Shown here: in pieces, positions 52,692 to 60,286 of the stretch | Layout of the letters: every line of letters begins with the position of its first letter | Numbering within the stretch: the stretch's first letter is position 1 | NCBI GenBank assembly: GCA_001767455.1 | Contig: MELC01000086.1 | Location: 62,001-126,000 of the forward strand | Direction: 5' to 3' | DNA: 64,000 bases | Source of the DNA: Acidobacteria bacterium RIFCSPLOWO2_12_FULL_66_21 | GTDB lineage: Bacteria > Acidobacteriota > Vicinamibacteria > Vicinamibacterales > 2-12-FULL-66-21 | The notes under the pieces: generated by a model | What the model saw: the letters and a program-made list of their open reading frames with translations, nothing else | Told to the model about the DNA's origin: nothing | The model's database searches: none | Made by a program: the position numbers and the translations under genes

Positions 52692-53924
52692 CTACAACAC
52701 GCGCCACCAAGGGGCGGACAGGATGCCTGGCGCGAGCCACTCAGTGCGATCGCCGGCATGCAGCAGAAGGCCGGTCCGCGTCCGGGCCTTGTACTCGTCT
52801 CGGAACGATCGCAGGTGGCGGGCGTCCTCGACCCGGGGATGCCGTGTCGCTTTTACCTCGATTGGGACGAGCGTCCGGCCGATTTCGAGGACGAAATCCA
52901 CCTCCTCGCCGGTGGCCGTACGCCAATACAGGATTTCAGGCGGCTTCGACTGGCTTTCGCGCCATACCAGCAGATCGCCGAGCACGAGGTTCTCGAGATG
53001 GGCCCCTTCGGGTTCATCGACACCCGCAAGATGCAGGGCGAGGCCGGTGTCGGCCCAGTAGAGCTTCGGCGTCTTGATGAGCCGCTTGGTCCGGTTCACG
53101 GCGTATGCGGGAACGCGCACGAGTTGGTACGACGTCTCGAGCAGATTGAGGTAGCGGTGGACCGTCGGCTGCGGCAGCGCCACGTCGCGTCCGAGCTCCG
53201 TCTGGTTCGTCAACTGCCCAAGGCGGAGACATGCCGCGCGCATCAGGCGGCGCAGATCCGGCAGCGCCGTGACGCTCGAGATTTCCTGCAGGTCTCTCTC
53301 GAGGTACGTGCGGACGTATCCCGCGAACCAGGTCGCGCGAGCGTCACGCGACTCGAGCTCCAGGGCCGGCGTCGGGTAGCCGCCGCGGAACGCGAGCGGC
53401 CGCCAGTCCTCCGCCTCGAGCCGCTGATCCTGCACCACGTCGAGCCACCGATCGTCGGCTGCCTCGAGCAGCTCGCCCCAGATTCCCGCCCGACCGAGCC
53501 CGCGTTGCTCGCGGCGCGTCATCGGCCACAGCGTCAGGTAGCTGGCGCGTCCAGCCAGGCTCTCCGAGACCCGGCGCATCAGCAGCAGGTTCGCGGATCC
53601 GGTGAGCAGAAACCGTCCCCGCGTGCGCCGTTCGTCGATGGCGCGCTTGACGGCACGCAACAGCGAGGGCTGACGCTGGATCTCGTCGATGGTGATTCGC
53701 CGCGCGCGGCCGAGCAGATCGTCGGGCCGGTCCCCCGCCTGCTCGAGCACGTCCAGATCGTCCAGCGTGAGGTACAGCCGATCGCCGGCGGGCACGAGGT
53801 CGCGGACGAGCGTGCTCTTGCCGGTCTGGCGTGCCCCGGTGACGACGACCGCGGGCATGGTTTGCATTGCCGCGGCGAGCGTGCGCTGAAGGAGCCGGGG
53901 CAGCGCGGCCCCGCGGGCGTCCAT
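52692..53924 (-). CDS. AAA-family ATP-binding protein with C-terminal DUF4143
   Basis: This encodes 410 residues if started at ATG 53924. The N-terminal AAA_14 domain has a Walker A (TGARQTGKST), a Walker B-like ITIDEIQRQPSLL and the sensor GSANLLLM; the C-terminal DUF4143 domain has the PD-(D/E)XK-like pattern GEEVDFVLEIG...PIEVKAT. Such proteins are widespread and lateral in bacteria and archaea; their role is not settled, with suggestions of mobile or toxin-like nuclease activity. A Fur-like palindrome sits directly upstream. It borders the decay zone on one side and the heme-sensor system on the other. Confidence 0.9.
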   Translation of the reverse strand: MDARGAALPRLLQRTLAAAMQTMPAVVVTGARQTGKSTLVRDLVPAGDRLYLTLDDLDVLEQAGDRPDDLLGRARRITIDEIQRQPSLLRAVKRAIDERRTRGRFLLTGSANLLLMRRVSESLAGRASYLTLWPMTRREQRGLGRAGIWGELLEAADDRWLDVVQDQRLEAEDWRPLAFRGGYPTPALELESRDARATWFAGYVRTYLERDLQEISSVTALPDLRRLMRAACLRLGQLTNQTELGRDVALPQPTVHRYLNLLETSYQLVRVPAYAVNRTKRLIKTPKLYWADTGLALHLAGVDEPEGAHLENLVLGDLLVWRESQSKPPEILYWRTATGEEVDFVLEIGRTLVPIEVKATRHPRVEDARHLRSFRDEYKARTRTGLLLHAGDRTEWLAPGILSAPWWRVL

Positions 53925-53937
53925 AATATTCACGATA

Positions 53938-53954
53938 TGAATGATAATCATTCA
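53938..53954. promoter_or_regulatory. Fur-box-like palindrome upstream of the DUF4143 ATPase
   Basis: TGAATGATAATCATTCA is a near-perfect palindrome whose core AATGATAATCATT is identical to the centre of the classical Fur box. It ends 13 bases before the ATPase start codon, a place where a repressor could block transcription or translation. Low GC here stands out from the surroundings. Whether Fur binds is unknown. Confidence 0.4.
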
Positions 53955-54084
53955 CACCGTGAGTAACAAGCCACCTGTTCGTGGCCAATCAGATGGCCGA
54001 TGAGCTCGTACGCGGAACGCGACTTCGGGTGCGACGTCTCCGGGAGGACGCGGCGACGCGATGTTTGCCGACGACGAGCTCGCC

Positions 54085-54175
54085 AGCCGGCAATCCACAC
54101 TGCGGCGATCGACAATCTGCACTCGACAATCCGTGAATCTGCAGTCTGCAATCGGCAGTCGCCAATGGCGCGGCC
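54085..54175. repeat. GATTG-type repeat tract upstream of the heme-sensor kinase
   Basis: Words such as CGGCAATCCACACTG, GATCGACAATC and CAATCGGCAGTCGCCAATGG belong to the same family as tracts at 20.1, 27.5 and 47.1 kb, here in the opposite orientation. The kinase promoter must lie within or next to it. Confidence 0.75.
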
Positions 54176-54234
54176 GCCATTGACTCGGCCGCGCCCCTCT
54201 GCCACTATTCCTCCGTCTCCCCCGAGCCACGTCA

Positions 54235-56103
54235 ATGAAGCTGCGTCTGACCAGCATGACCGCTGGTCTCGCCATCGGGATCACCGGCGCGGTCGCGATT
54301 GCCTTCGCGGCCGGGGCGTACTTCTATTCGGTCCACCACTTCCAGACGCTGCTCGAGAACGAGCGCAGCACCGCTCTCGCCCAGGGGGAGCTGATGCGCG
54401 TCGCGCTCGAGCACCAGATGATCGAGAACGACCGCAGCCTGATCGCGGCGATGATCAAGAGCTTCGGCAGCGAGCCGCGCGTCGCCAACGTCGTCCTGCT
54501 CGATCGCACCGGACAGATCCGGCAGTCGAGCGCGCCCACGGGGCCGCCGGAGGATTACCAGATCCCGTCGCCCACCTGCCAGGCGTGCCATCGGCACCCT
54601 CCGGACGACCGCGGCTCGAGCCGCGTCATCGAGACGCGCGGCGGGACGATGCTGCGCACGGTCATCCCGTTCCGCAACCGCGAGGCCTGTTACGGCTGCC
54701 ACGATCCCAAGCACCGCATCAACGGGATCATGATCCTCGACCTCGACGCGGGCGGGCTGCGCGCGACGATGAACACGGACCTGCGATGGATGGTCGCGGG
54801 CAGCGGCGGCCTGGCGCTGCTGCTCGTCGCGGCCATCGCGCTCATGGTCCGCCTCTTCGTGCTGCGGCGCCTCCAGCGGTTCGAGACGACGGCGCGCCTG
54901 ATCGCCAAGGGGGATCTCGGGCGCCGGGTGCCCGCGGACGGCTCGTCGGACACGATCTCGTGGCTCGCCAGCGAGTTCAACACGATGGCGGACTCGATGA
55001 CGGGCCTCGTGGGGGAGATTCGCAGCCAGCGCGAGCGCCTCGAGACCGTGATCAACAGCATCGACGACGGGATCGTCGTGCTCGACGAGAAGCGGAAGGT
55101 GATTGCCGCCAACGATGCGTTCCTGCACCGCTCCGGCACGGTGCGCGAGCAGGCGCTCGGCTGCTTCTGCAAGGATGTCGCTCCGGGCATCTGCACGACC
55201 GCGGAATGCCCGACGCTCGCCTGCCTGCACACCGGCGAGCGGCAGGTCCGGATCTGCGAGCGTCACACCGCGGAGGGCACGGTCTGCTGGGAAGAGGTGC
55301 ACGCCTCGCCCATTCGCGGTCCTTCAGGCGCCCTCGTGCAGGTGGTCGAGGTCTGGCGCGACATCACGGACCGCCGCGCGGCGGAAGCCAGGCTCGCCGA
55401 ATCGCATCGTCTCGCGTCGCTGGGGCTGCTGGCGTCCGGATTCTCGCACGAGCTGAACACGCCGCTGGCCACCGTGCTGATGTGCGTCGAAGGGATTCTG
55501 CGCGAGGCCTCCGCCGCGGGCCCGGACGCCTCGACCGGCATCGCCGAGAGCGCCACGATCGCGCGCGAGCAGATCCTGCGGTGCCGGGCCGTCACCCAAC
55601 AGTTCCTACGCATGTCGCGCGGGCAGACCGGCACGCCCGACGTCGTCGAGCTGCAGGCGGCGGTCGCGGCGGCGGGGCGGCTGATCGAGCCCACCGCCCG
55701 AGCGCACTCGGTGACGATCGCCGTCGAGCAGCCGGGCCACCCGGTTCACGTCCGCGCGGAGGAGTCAGAGCTCCAGCACGCGCTCATCAATCTGCTGCTC
55801 AACGCCGTCCAGGCCTGCGCCGACGGAGGGCGTGTCGTGCTCGCGCTCACCGACAGCGACGACATCCACGTGCGCATCCGTGACAACGGGTGCGGCATCG
55901 CGCCTGAGCACCAGAAGCGGATTTTCGAGCCGTTCTTCAGCCTTCGTAAAGGAGGCACGGGCCTCGGCCTGTTCCTGTCGCTCAACTTCATCCGCCGGTG
56001 GGGAGGCGACATCCTGGTGCACAGCGAACCGGGCGCCGGATCGACCTTCGACGTCGTGCTTCCGCCGGCGATGGCCGCCGCCGAATACCGCCCTGCCTCA
56101 TGA
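54235..56103 (+). CDS. Sensor histidine kinase with two c-type heme motifs in its periplasmic domain
   Basis: This encodes 622 residues. Membrane helices at about 10-30 and 187-210 enclose a periplasmic domain holding two c-type heme motifs, CQACH (115-119) and CYGCH (152-156, followed by DPKH), so it probably binds covalent heme and senses redox state or a gas. Inside follow HAMP (211-263), a PAS domain (265-380) rich in cysteines (Cys310, 312, 320, 325, 330, 341, 351), HisKA with His405 (GFSHELNTPLATV) and a HATPase domain (NGCGIA, GGTGLGLFLS). The cysteine cluster could bind a metal or FeS centre as a second, cytoplasmic redox input. The stop overlaps the regulator start as ATGA. Heme-carrying kinases are known in metal-reducing bacteria; here a link to the cytochrome operons is inferred only. 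Confidence 0.9.
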   Translation: MKLRLTSMTAGLAIGITGAVAIAFAAGAYFYSVHHFQTLLENERSTALAQGELMRVALEHQMIENDRSLIAAMIKSFGSEPRVANVVLLDRTGQIRQSSAPTGPPEDYQIPSPTCQACHRHPPDDRGSSRVIETRGGTMLRTVIPFRNREACYGCHDPKHRINGIMILDLDAGGLRATMNTDLRWMVAGSGGLALLLVAAIALMVRLFVLRRLQRFETTARLIAKGDLGRRVPADGSSDTISWLASEFNTMADSMTGLVGEIRSQRERLETVINSIDDGIVVLDEKRKVIAANDAFLHRSGTVREQALGCFCKDVAPGICTTAECPTLACLHTGERQVRICERHTAEGTVCWEEVHASPIRGPSGALVQVVEVWRDITDRRAAEARLAESHRLASLGLLASGFSHELNTPLATVLMCVEGILREASAAGPDASTGIAESATIAREQILRCRAVTQQFLRMSRGQTGTPDVVELQAAVAAAGRLIEPTARAHSVTIAVEQPGHPVHVRAEESELQHALINLLLNAVQACADGGRVVLALTDSDDIHVRIRDNGCGIAPEHQKRIFEPFFSLRKGGTGLGLFLSLNFIRRWGGDILVHSEPGAGSTFDVVLPPAMAAAEYRPAS

Positions 56104-57458
56104 AGTCTCAGAGGATCTCGCTTCTCCTGGTCGACGACGACGATGCCTTCCGCGCGGTGATGGGGCGCGAGCTGGAGCGGCTGGGGTTCGCGGTGAGCGC
56201 GGCGGGCTCGGGCCGCGAGGCGATCCAGCGCGTGTCGGAGGAGCACGACATCGTGCTGCTCGACCTGCGGCTGCCGGATCTCGACGGCATGGAAGTGCTG
56301 AAAGCCATCCGCGAGAAGACGCCCGGCGCGGACGTCATCATGCTCACGGGTCACGGGTCCATCGACACGGCGATCGAGGCCATCCGGGCAGGCGCGTTCG
56401 ACTACATCGCGAAGCCGTGCCCGCTCGGCGAGCTGGAGGTGCGGATTACCCGCGCGGTCGAGCGGCAATCGCTGCGGCGCCGCGCCAGCCTGCTCGAGCG
56501 CGGGCTCACGCCGCCCGACGTCAGCGGCGGCTTCGTCGGCGCGAGCGACGAGTTCACGCGTCTCCTGCAGATGATGGAGCGCGTGGCCGCGAGCAATGCA
56601 ACCGTGCTGGTGACGGGCGAGACCGGATCGGGCAAGGAGATGGTCGCCAAGTGGATCCACGCGCACGGCGCGCGGCGCGACCGCCCGTTCGTCGTCGTCG
56701 AATGCGCGGCGCTGCAGGAAAGCCTGCTCCAGAGCGAGCTGTTCGGCCACGAGCGCGGCGCGTTCACCGGCGCCGACCGCGCGAAGCCCGGCCTGTTCGA
56801 GGTGGCGCACGGCGGCACGATCTTCCTCGATGAGATTGGCGAAGTCAGCCAGGCGACGCAGGTGAAGCTGCTGCGCGTGCTCGACACGTCGACGTTCCGG
56901 CACGTCGGCGGCACGCAGGAGATCCGCGTGGACGTCCGCGTGGTCGCGGCGACGAACCGCGATCTCGAGGCGATGGTGCGGCAGGGCCTGATCCGCGAGG
57001 ATTTGTACTACCGGCTCAGCACGATCACGCTGAAGGTGCCCGCGCTCCGCGAGCGCCGCGCCGACATCGCGCTGCTGGCCGAATACTTCACGGCGCAGTT
57101 CAACGGCCGCTTCGGCTTCACCAAGCGGATCGGACCGGAGGCGCTGGCCGCGCTGGCGCGTCACAACTGGCCCGGCAACGTGCGCGAGCTCCTGCACGTC
57201 ATCGAAGGGGCGATGGTCGTGTGCGACGGACCGGAGATCCAGCCGGAGCACCTGCCCGCGTCGGTGCGCGCGGCGGCCGCGGCCCTGTCGCGCGACGACG
57301 GGCCGGCGGGGCAGCTCCAGACGCTCGAACAGATGGAGCGCGCCCACATCGAGCGCGCGCTCCGCACGACGAACGGCCATCGAGGCAACGCCGCCGCGAT
57401 CCTCGGCATCTCCGAACGGAACCTGTACCGCAAGCTGCATGAGTACGGACTCGAGTAG
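56100..57458 (+). CDS. NtrC-type sigma-54-dependent response regulator
   Basis: This encodes 452 residues from ATG 56100. Receiver domain with Asp55 and Lys105; AAA+ domain with Walker A GETGSGKE (173-180), the sigma-54-contact loop GAFTGA (220-225), Walker B IFLDEIGE (241-248) and DLYYRLSTI; and a C-terminal Fis-type HTH (NAAAILGISERNLYRKLHEYGL). It is translationally coupled to the heme-sensor kinase and so activates sigma-54 promoters in response to a redox or heme-ligand signal. No clear minus-24/minus-12 promoter was identified next to the operons in the window. Confidence 0.95.
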   Translation: MKSQRISLLLVDDDDAFRAVMGRELERLGFAVSAAGSGREAIQRVSEEHDIVLLDLRLPDLDGMEVLKAIREKTPGADVIMLTGHGSIDTAIEAIRAGAFDYIAKPCPLGELEVRITRAVERQSLRRRASLLERGLTPPDVSGGFVGASDEFTRLLQMMERVAASNATVLVTGETGSGKEMVAKWIHAHGARRDRPFVVVECAALQESLLQSELFGHERGAFTGADRAKPGLFEVAHGGTIFLDEIGEVSQATQVKLLRVLDTSTFRHVGGTQEIRVDVRVVAATNRDLEAMVRQGLIREDLYYRLSTITLKVPALRERRADIALLAEYFTAQFNGRFGFTKRIGPEALAALARHNWPGNVRELLHVIEGAMVVCDGPEIQPEHLPASVRAAAAALSRDDGPAGQLQTLEQMERAHIERALRTTNGHRGNAAAILGISERNLYRKLHEYGLE

Positions 57459-57478
57459 GCGCTGCGCAGCCGAAGACT

Positions 57479-57538
57479 GTTGCGCAGCCCTTTCGGGCTG
57501 CCGCCCGCGGCTCCTGTTGCGCAGCCCTTTCGGGCTGC
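57479..57538. repeat. Two REP units downstream of the RAYT gene
   Basis: GTTGCGCAGCCCTTTCGGGC followed by TGC occurs at 57479-57501 and 57516-57538. They are inverted relative to the seven-unit array at 58081, so the transposase remnant is bracketed by REPs pointing outward from it. Confidence 0.88.
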
Positions 57539-57539
57539 C

Positions 57540-58047
57540 TCATGGCAGTAGTAACAGCGGCGCAAATTCCCGCAACACCCGCAGCATCTCCTCACGTCCG
57601 AGAGTCAACGAGCCGAGCAATGCATAATCCTCCGGTCGTTTTGCGAGTCCGGCCACGACCGGGTTCATCGCGATGTACGCCATGAACCCGAGCACGTCCT
57701 CGCCCTCCCTTACGAGGTGATCGTAGTAACTCGGCTGCCACAGCCTTTGTCCGCGCGCTCGGGAGTACTCGTATGCGGAGAACTGCTTTGCGCGAGAGGC
57801 AAATGCCCGCAGGTCCGCCGTCTCAGACAACCCGTGCACGAGCATATGGAGGTGGTCAGGCATGAACACGTACGAAATAATTTCAAAGTCGCATTGTGTT
57901 GCGGATCGCACTATTTACTAGCGCCTGGTCGACGACTGCGGCGTGTGTGAATACGATCTGCTTGCCGTGCGTGCCGAAATTCAGGAAATAGTGATGACGG
58001 CCGCGATAATCGAATTTCTCCAGACGGGGGCGCTTGGGAGCATGCAA
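57540..58047 (-). pseudogene. RAYT (REP-associated tyrosine transposase), frameshifted
   Basis: The N-terminal part (PRLEKFDYRGRHHYFLNFGT) is read from about 58047, where only a TTG start is available, to about 57900; then the frame shifts to CDFEIISYVFMPDHLHMLVH, with the HLH metal-binding motif, and ends with PSYYDHLVREGEDV and AYIAMNPVVAGLAKR, the region with the catalytic tyrosine of IS200/IS605-like Y1 transposases. All family parts are present, about 170 residues in total, but split. REP units flank both sides, the usual setting of RAYT genes. Programmed frameshifting cannot be excluded. Confidence 0.82.
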
Positions 58048-58080
58048 TGGAGTAATGCAATCGAGCGGTCCTGAGGAGAG

Positions 58081-58336
58081 GCAGCCCTGAAGGGCTGCGC
58101 AACAGGAACGCGAGAGGCAGCCCTGAAGGGCCGCGCAACAGGAACGCGAGAGGCAGCCCTGAAGGGCCGCGCAACAGGAACCGCGAGCGGCAGCCCTGAA
58201 GGGCCGCGCAACAGGAACCGCGAGAGGCAGCCCTGAAGGGCTGCGCAACAGGAACCGCGAGAGGCAGCCCTGAAGGGCTGCGCAACAGGAACGCGAGAGG
58301 CAGCCCTGAAGGGCCGCGCAACAGGAACCGCGGGAA
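58081..58336. repeat. Array of seven REP units, 36-37 bp period
   Basis: Units beginning GCAGCCCTGAAGGGCTGCGC or the variant with CCGCGC start at 58081, 58117, 58153, 58190, 58227, 58264 and 58300, each followed by AACAGGAACCGCGAGAG or a one-base-shorter form. Each can form a hairpin. No variable spacers exist, so this is not CRISPR. It lies upstream of the RAYT remnant, between it and the VWFA gene. Confidence 0.92.
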
Positions 58337-58401
58337 GCAGGTCCGAGCTCAGTTGGGGTTTGAAGTTTGGCGTTTGAATTTGGCAAGCGTACACTCTGAA
58401 G

Positions 58402-60201
58402 ATGTGGGTCGCCGCATTCGCGCTTGTCGGGCCGCTGCTGCAGGCGCCTGCGCAGCCGGCCGCCCCGCACGACCCTGCGGGCGACCCCGTTCCTCCCTCC
58501 GTGCGCATGGACGTCGTCGTGCGCGATGGCAACGGGCGGCCGATTGCCGATCTGCGGCCGCAGGATTTCGAGCTGCAGGACAACGGCGTCGGCCAGAAGG
58601 TCTTCGCGGTGGAGCGGCGGGTGGGCGTACCGGCCGCGCGGGCCGATACCGCGCCCATCCGATCGGGTGAAGACGAGGCGCGCGCGGCCGCCGAGCCGGG
58701 GACGCGCGTGTTCGCCATCGTCCTCGACGAGTTCCACGTCGGCCCCGGCGCGGCGACCGAGCGCGTACGCGCGGCGTTGACGGACTTCGTCGAGCACGAC
58801 CTGCGCCCGTCGGATCTTGCCGTCGTCTTCAAGCCGCTCGACGCGGTCACCGCAATCCGCTTCACGCGGGATCGCGCCGCGCTCGTCGCGGCCATCGCCT
58901 CGTTCGCCGGGCGCAAGGGCGACTACACCCCGCGCACGGCGTTCGAGCACGAGTACTTCGGGACCGCGGAGCCGGCCGTCACCGCCGCCCGCGCGCAGAT
59001 TGCGACCGCGGCCCTGCGCGAGCTGGCGATCCGCATGGGCGAGCTGAACGCCGACCGCGGCGTGATCCTGCTCGTCAGCGAGGGGTTCGACCGCGCGCTG
59101 GCGAGCGCGCGCCAGACCCGGCTGCCGGATCTGCAGGGTGTCGTGCGCGCGGCGAGCCGCTTCCATCAGGTCGTCTACACATTCAACCCGGCGGACGGAT
59201 CCGCGCCGGCCACCGGCGGACGCGATCGCGAGCTGTCGACGCTCACGTGGCTGGCAAGTCAAACGGGAGGAACCGCGACCCTCGACGGCACCGACATGGA
59301 ACACGCGCTCGACCGGATGGCCGAGGATCTCGGCACGTACTACGCGCTCACGTATCAGCCCGCGAAGGCTGACGGCAGATTCCACGCCGTCGACGTGCGC
59401 GCCAAACGCAAGGACGCGCAGGTGCTCGCGCGCCCCGGCTACTGGGCACCGCTCGCGAGCGAGGTGCGCGCGATGATGGCGCGGACGCCCGGTCGTGTTC
59501 CCTCGTCACGCCGGATGCTGCGGCGAAGCGCCGCCATCACCGTCTGGACCGGCCTGACTCGCGGCGACGGCGCGAGCATCCGGCTGGTCCTGACCTGGCA
59601 GGCGCGGTCGCGCGCCGCGCGTTCCGTCATCGTCCACGCGCGGACGGAGGGCGGCAGGCCGCTCTTCGACGGCCCGCTCGCGCCGATCGGGGAGGAAGGG
59701 GATGTGCCGGACAGCGTCCGTTTCGATGTGCCGTCCGGGCGAATCCAGGTGGATCTCGACGTCCGGTCGATCACGGGCGCCACGGTCGATTCGGACGAGC
59801 GCGACATCGACGTGCCGGATCTGTCCGCGCGCAAGGGACCGGTGATCCTCACACCGGAGATCGTGCGCGCCGGGAGCGCGCGCCAGTACCGCTCGTTGAT
59901 TTCCAAGCGGGACGCGTCTCCCGCTCCGTCGCGCGTGTTCACGCGCGGCGATCGGCTGCTCATCCGTGTTCCCGTGTGGGAATCCACCGGCGCGCCGGTC
60001 GACGTGACGGCGAAGGTCGCCAGCCAGTGGGGGCAGGCAATGCGCGAGGTGGACCGCGCCGCGCCGGCCGGCCCTGGCGTGCCGCAGTTCGACCTGCCGC
60101 TGTCGTGGCTCGCGCCCGGCGATTATCTGCTGGAACTGGTGGGAAAGAGCGCCACCGGAGAAGCGCGCGAGCGGGTCGCGTTCACGGTGGCACGCCAGTA
60201 G
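58402..60201 (+). CDS. Acidobacterial VWFA-related secreted protein
   Basis: This encodes 599 residues with a short leader. The beginning, MDVVVRDGNGRPIADLRPQD followed by FELQDNG, is the hallmark of the VWFA-related domain family typical of Acidobacteria. The integrin-like domain (about 95-320) has FAIVLDEFHV in place of the canonical DxSxS metal site, so metal binding may be altered. The C-terminal half (about 370-599) is beta-rich with IQVDLDVRSITGATV. It is convergent with the large propeller gene. Function is unknown; extracellular adhesion or protein interaction is likely. Confidence 0.88.
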   Translation: MWVAAFALVGPLLQAPAQPAAPHDPAGDPVPPSVRMDVVVRDGNGRPIADLRPQDFELQDNGVGQKVFAVERRVGVPAARADTAPIRSGEDEARAAAEPGTRVFAIVLDEFHVGPGAATERVRAALTDFVEHDLRPSDLAVVFKPLDAVTAIRFTRDRAALVAAIASFAGRKGDYTPRTAFEHEYFGTAEPAVTAARAQIATAALRELAIRMGELNADRGVILLVSEGFDRALASARQTRLPDLQGVVRAASRFHQVVYTFNPADGSAPATGGRDRELSTLTWLASQTGGTATLDGTDMEHALDRMAEDLGTYYALTYQPAKADGRFHAVDVRAKRKDAQVLARPGYWAPLASEVRAMMARTPGRVPSSRRMLRRSAAITVWTGLTRGDGASIRLVLTWQARSRAARSVIVHARTEGGRPLFDGPLAPIGEEGDVPDSVRFDVPSGRIQVDLDVRSITGATVDSDERDIDVPDLSARKGPVILTPEIVRAGSARQYRSLISKRDASPAPSRVFTRGDRLLIRVPVWESTGAPVDVTAKVASQWGQAMREVDRAAPAGPGVPQFDLPLSWLAPGDYLLELVGKSATGEARERVAFTVARQ

Positions 60202-60286
60202 TTCCAGAGGTTCTCGAGGTTCGAGGCCGCGCTCGATAATCAGCGCCCGGCCCAGAACGCCCGAGAACCCTAGAACCTGTAGACCT
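60202..60286. repeat. Convergent-gene gap with GGTTCTCGAGGTTC-type inverted words
   Basis: AGAGGTTCTCGAGGTTCGAG faces GAGAACCCTAGAACCTG. The imperfect hairpin between two converging stops may serve as a bidirectional transcript end. Confidence 0.45.

Noticed and set aside
52563-53966. A 467-codon plus-strand frame opposite the DUF4143 ATPase
   Set aside because: No recognisable domain; the minus strand has Walker motifs and a full DUF4143 protein.
58081-58336. Regularly spaced repeat array that could be read as CRISPR
   Set aside because: The units are contiguous palindromic REPs with no variable spacers and no cas genes nearby.
57883-59385. A 500-codon minus-strand frame running from the RAYT region through the VWFA gene
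   Set aside because: Mostly antisense to the VWFA-related gene and then translation of the REP array; only the last part is the genuine RAYT N-terminus.
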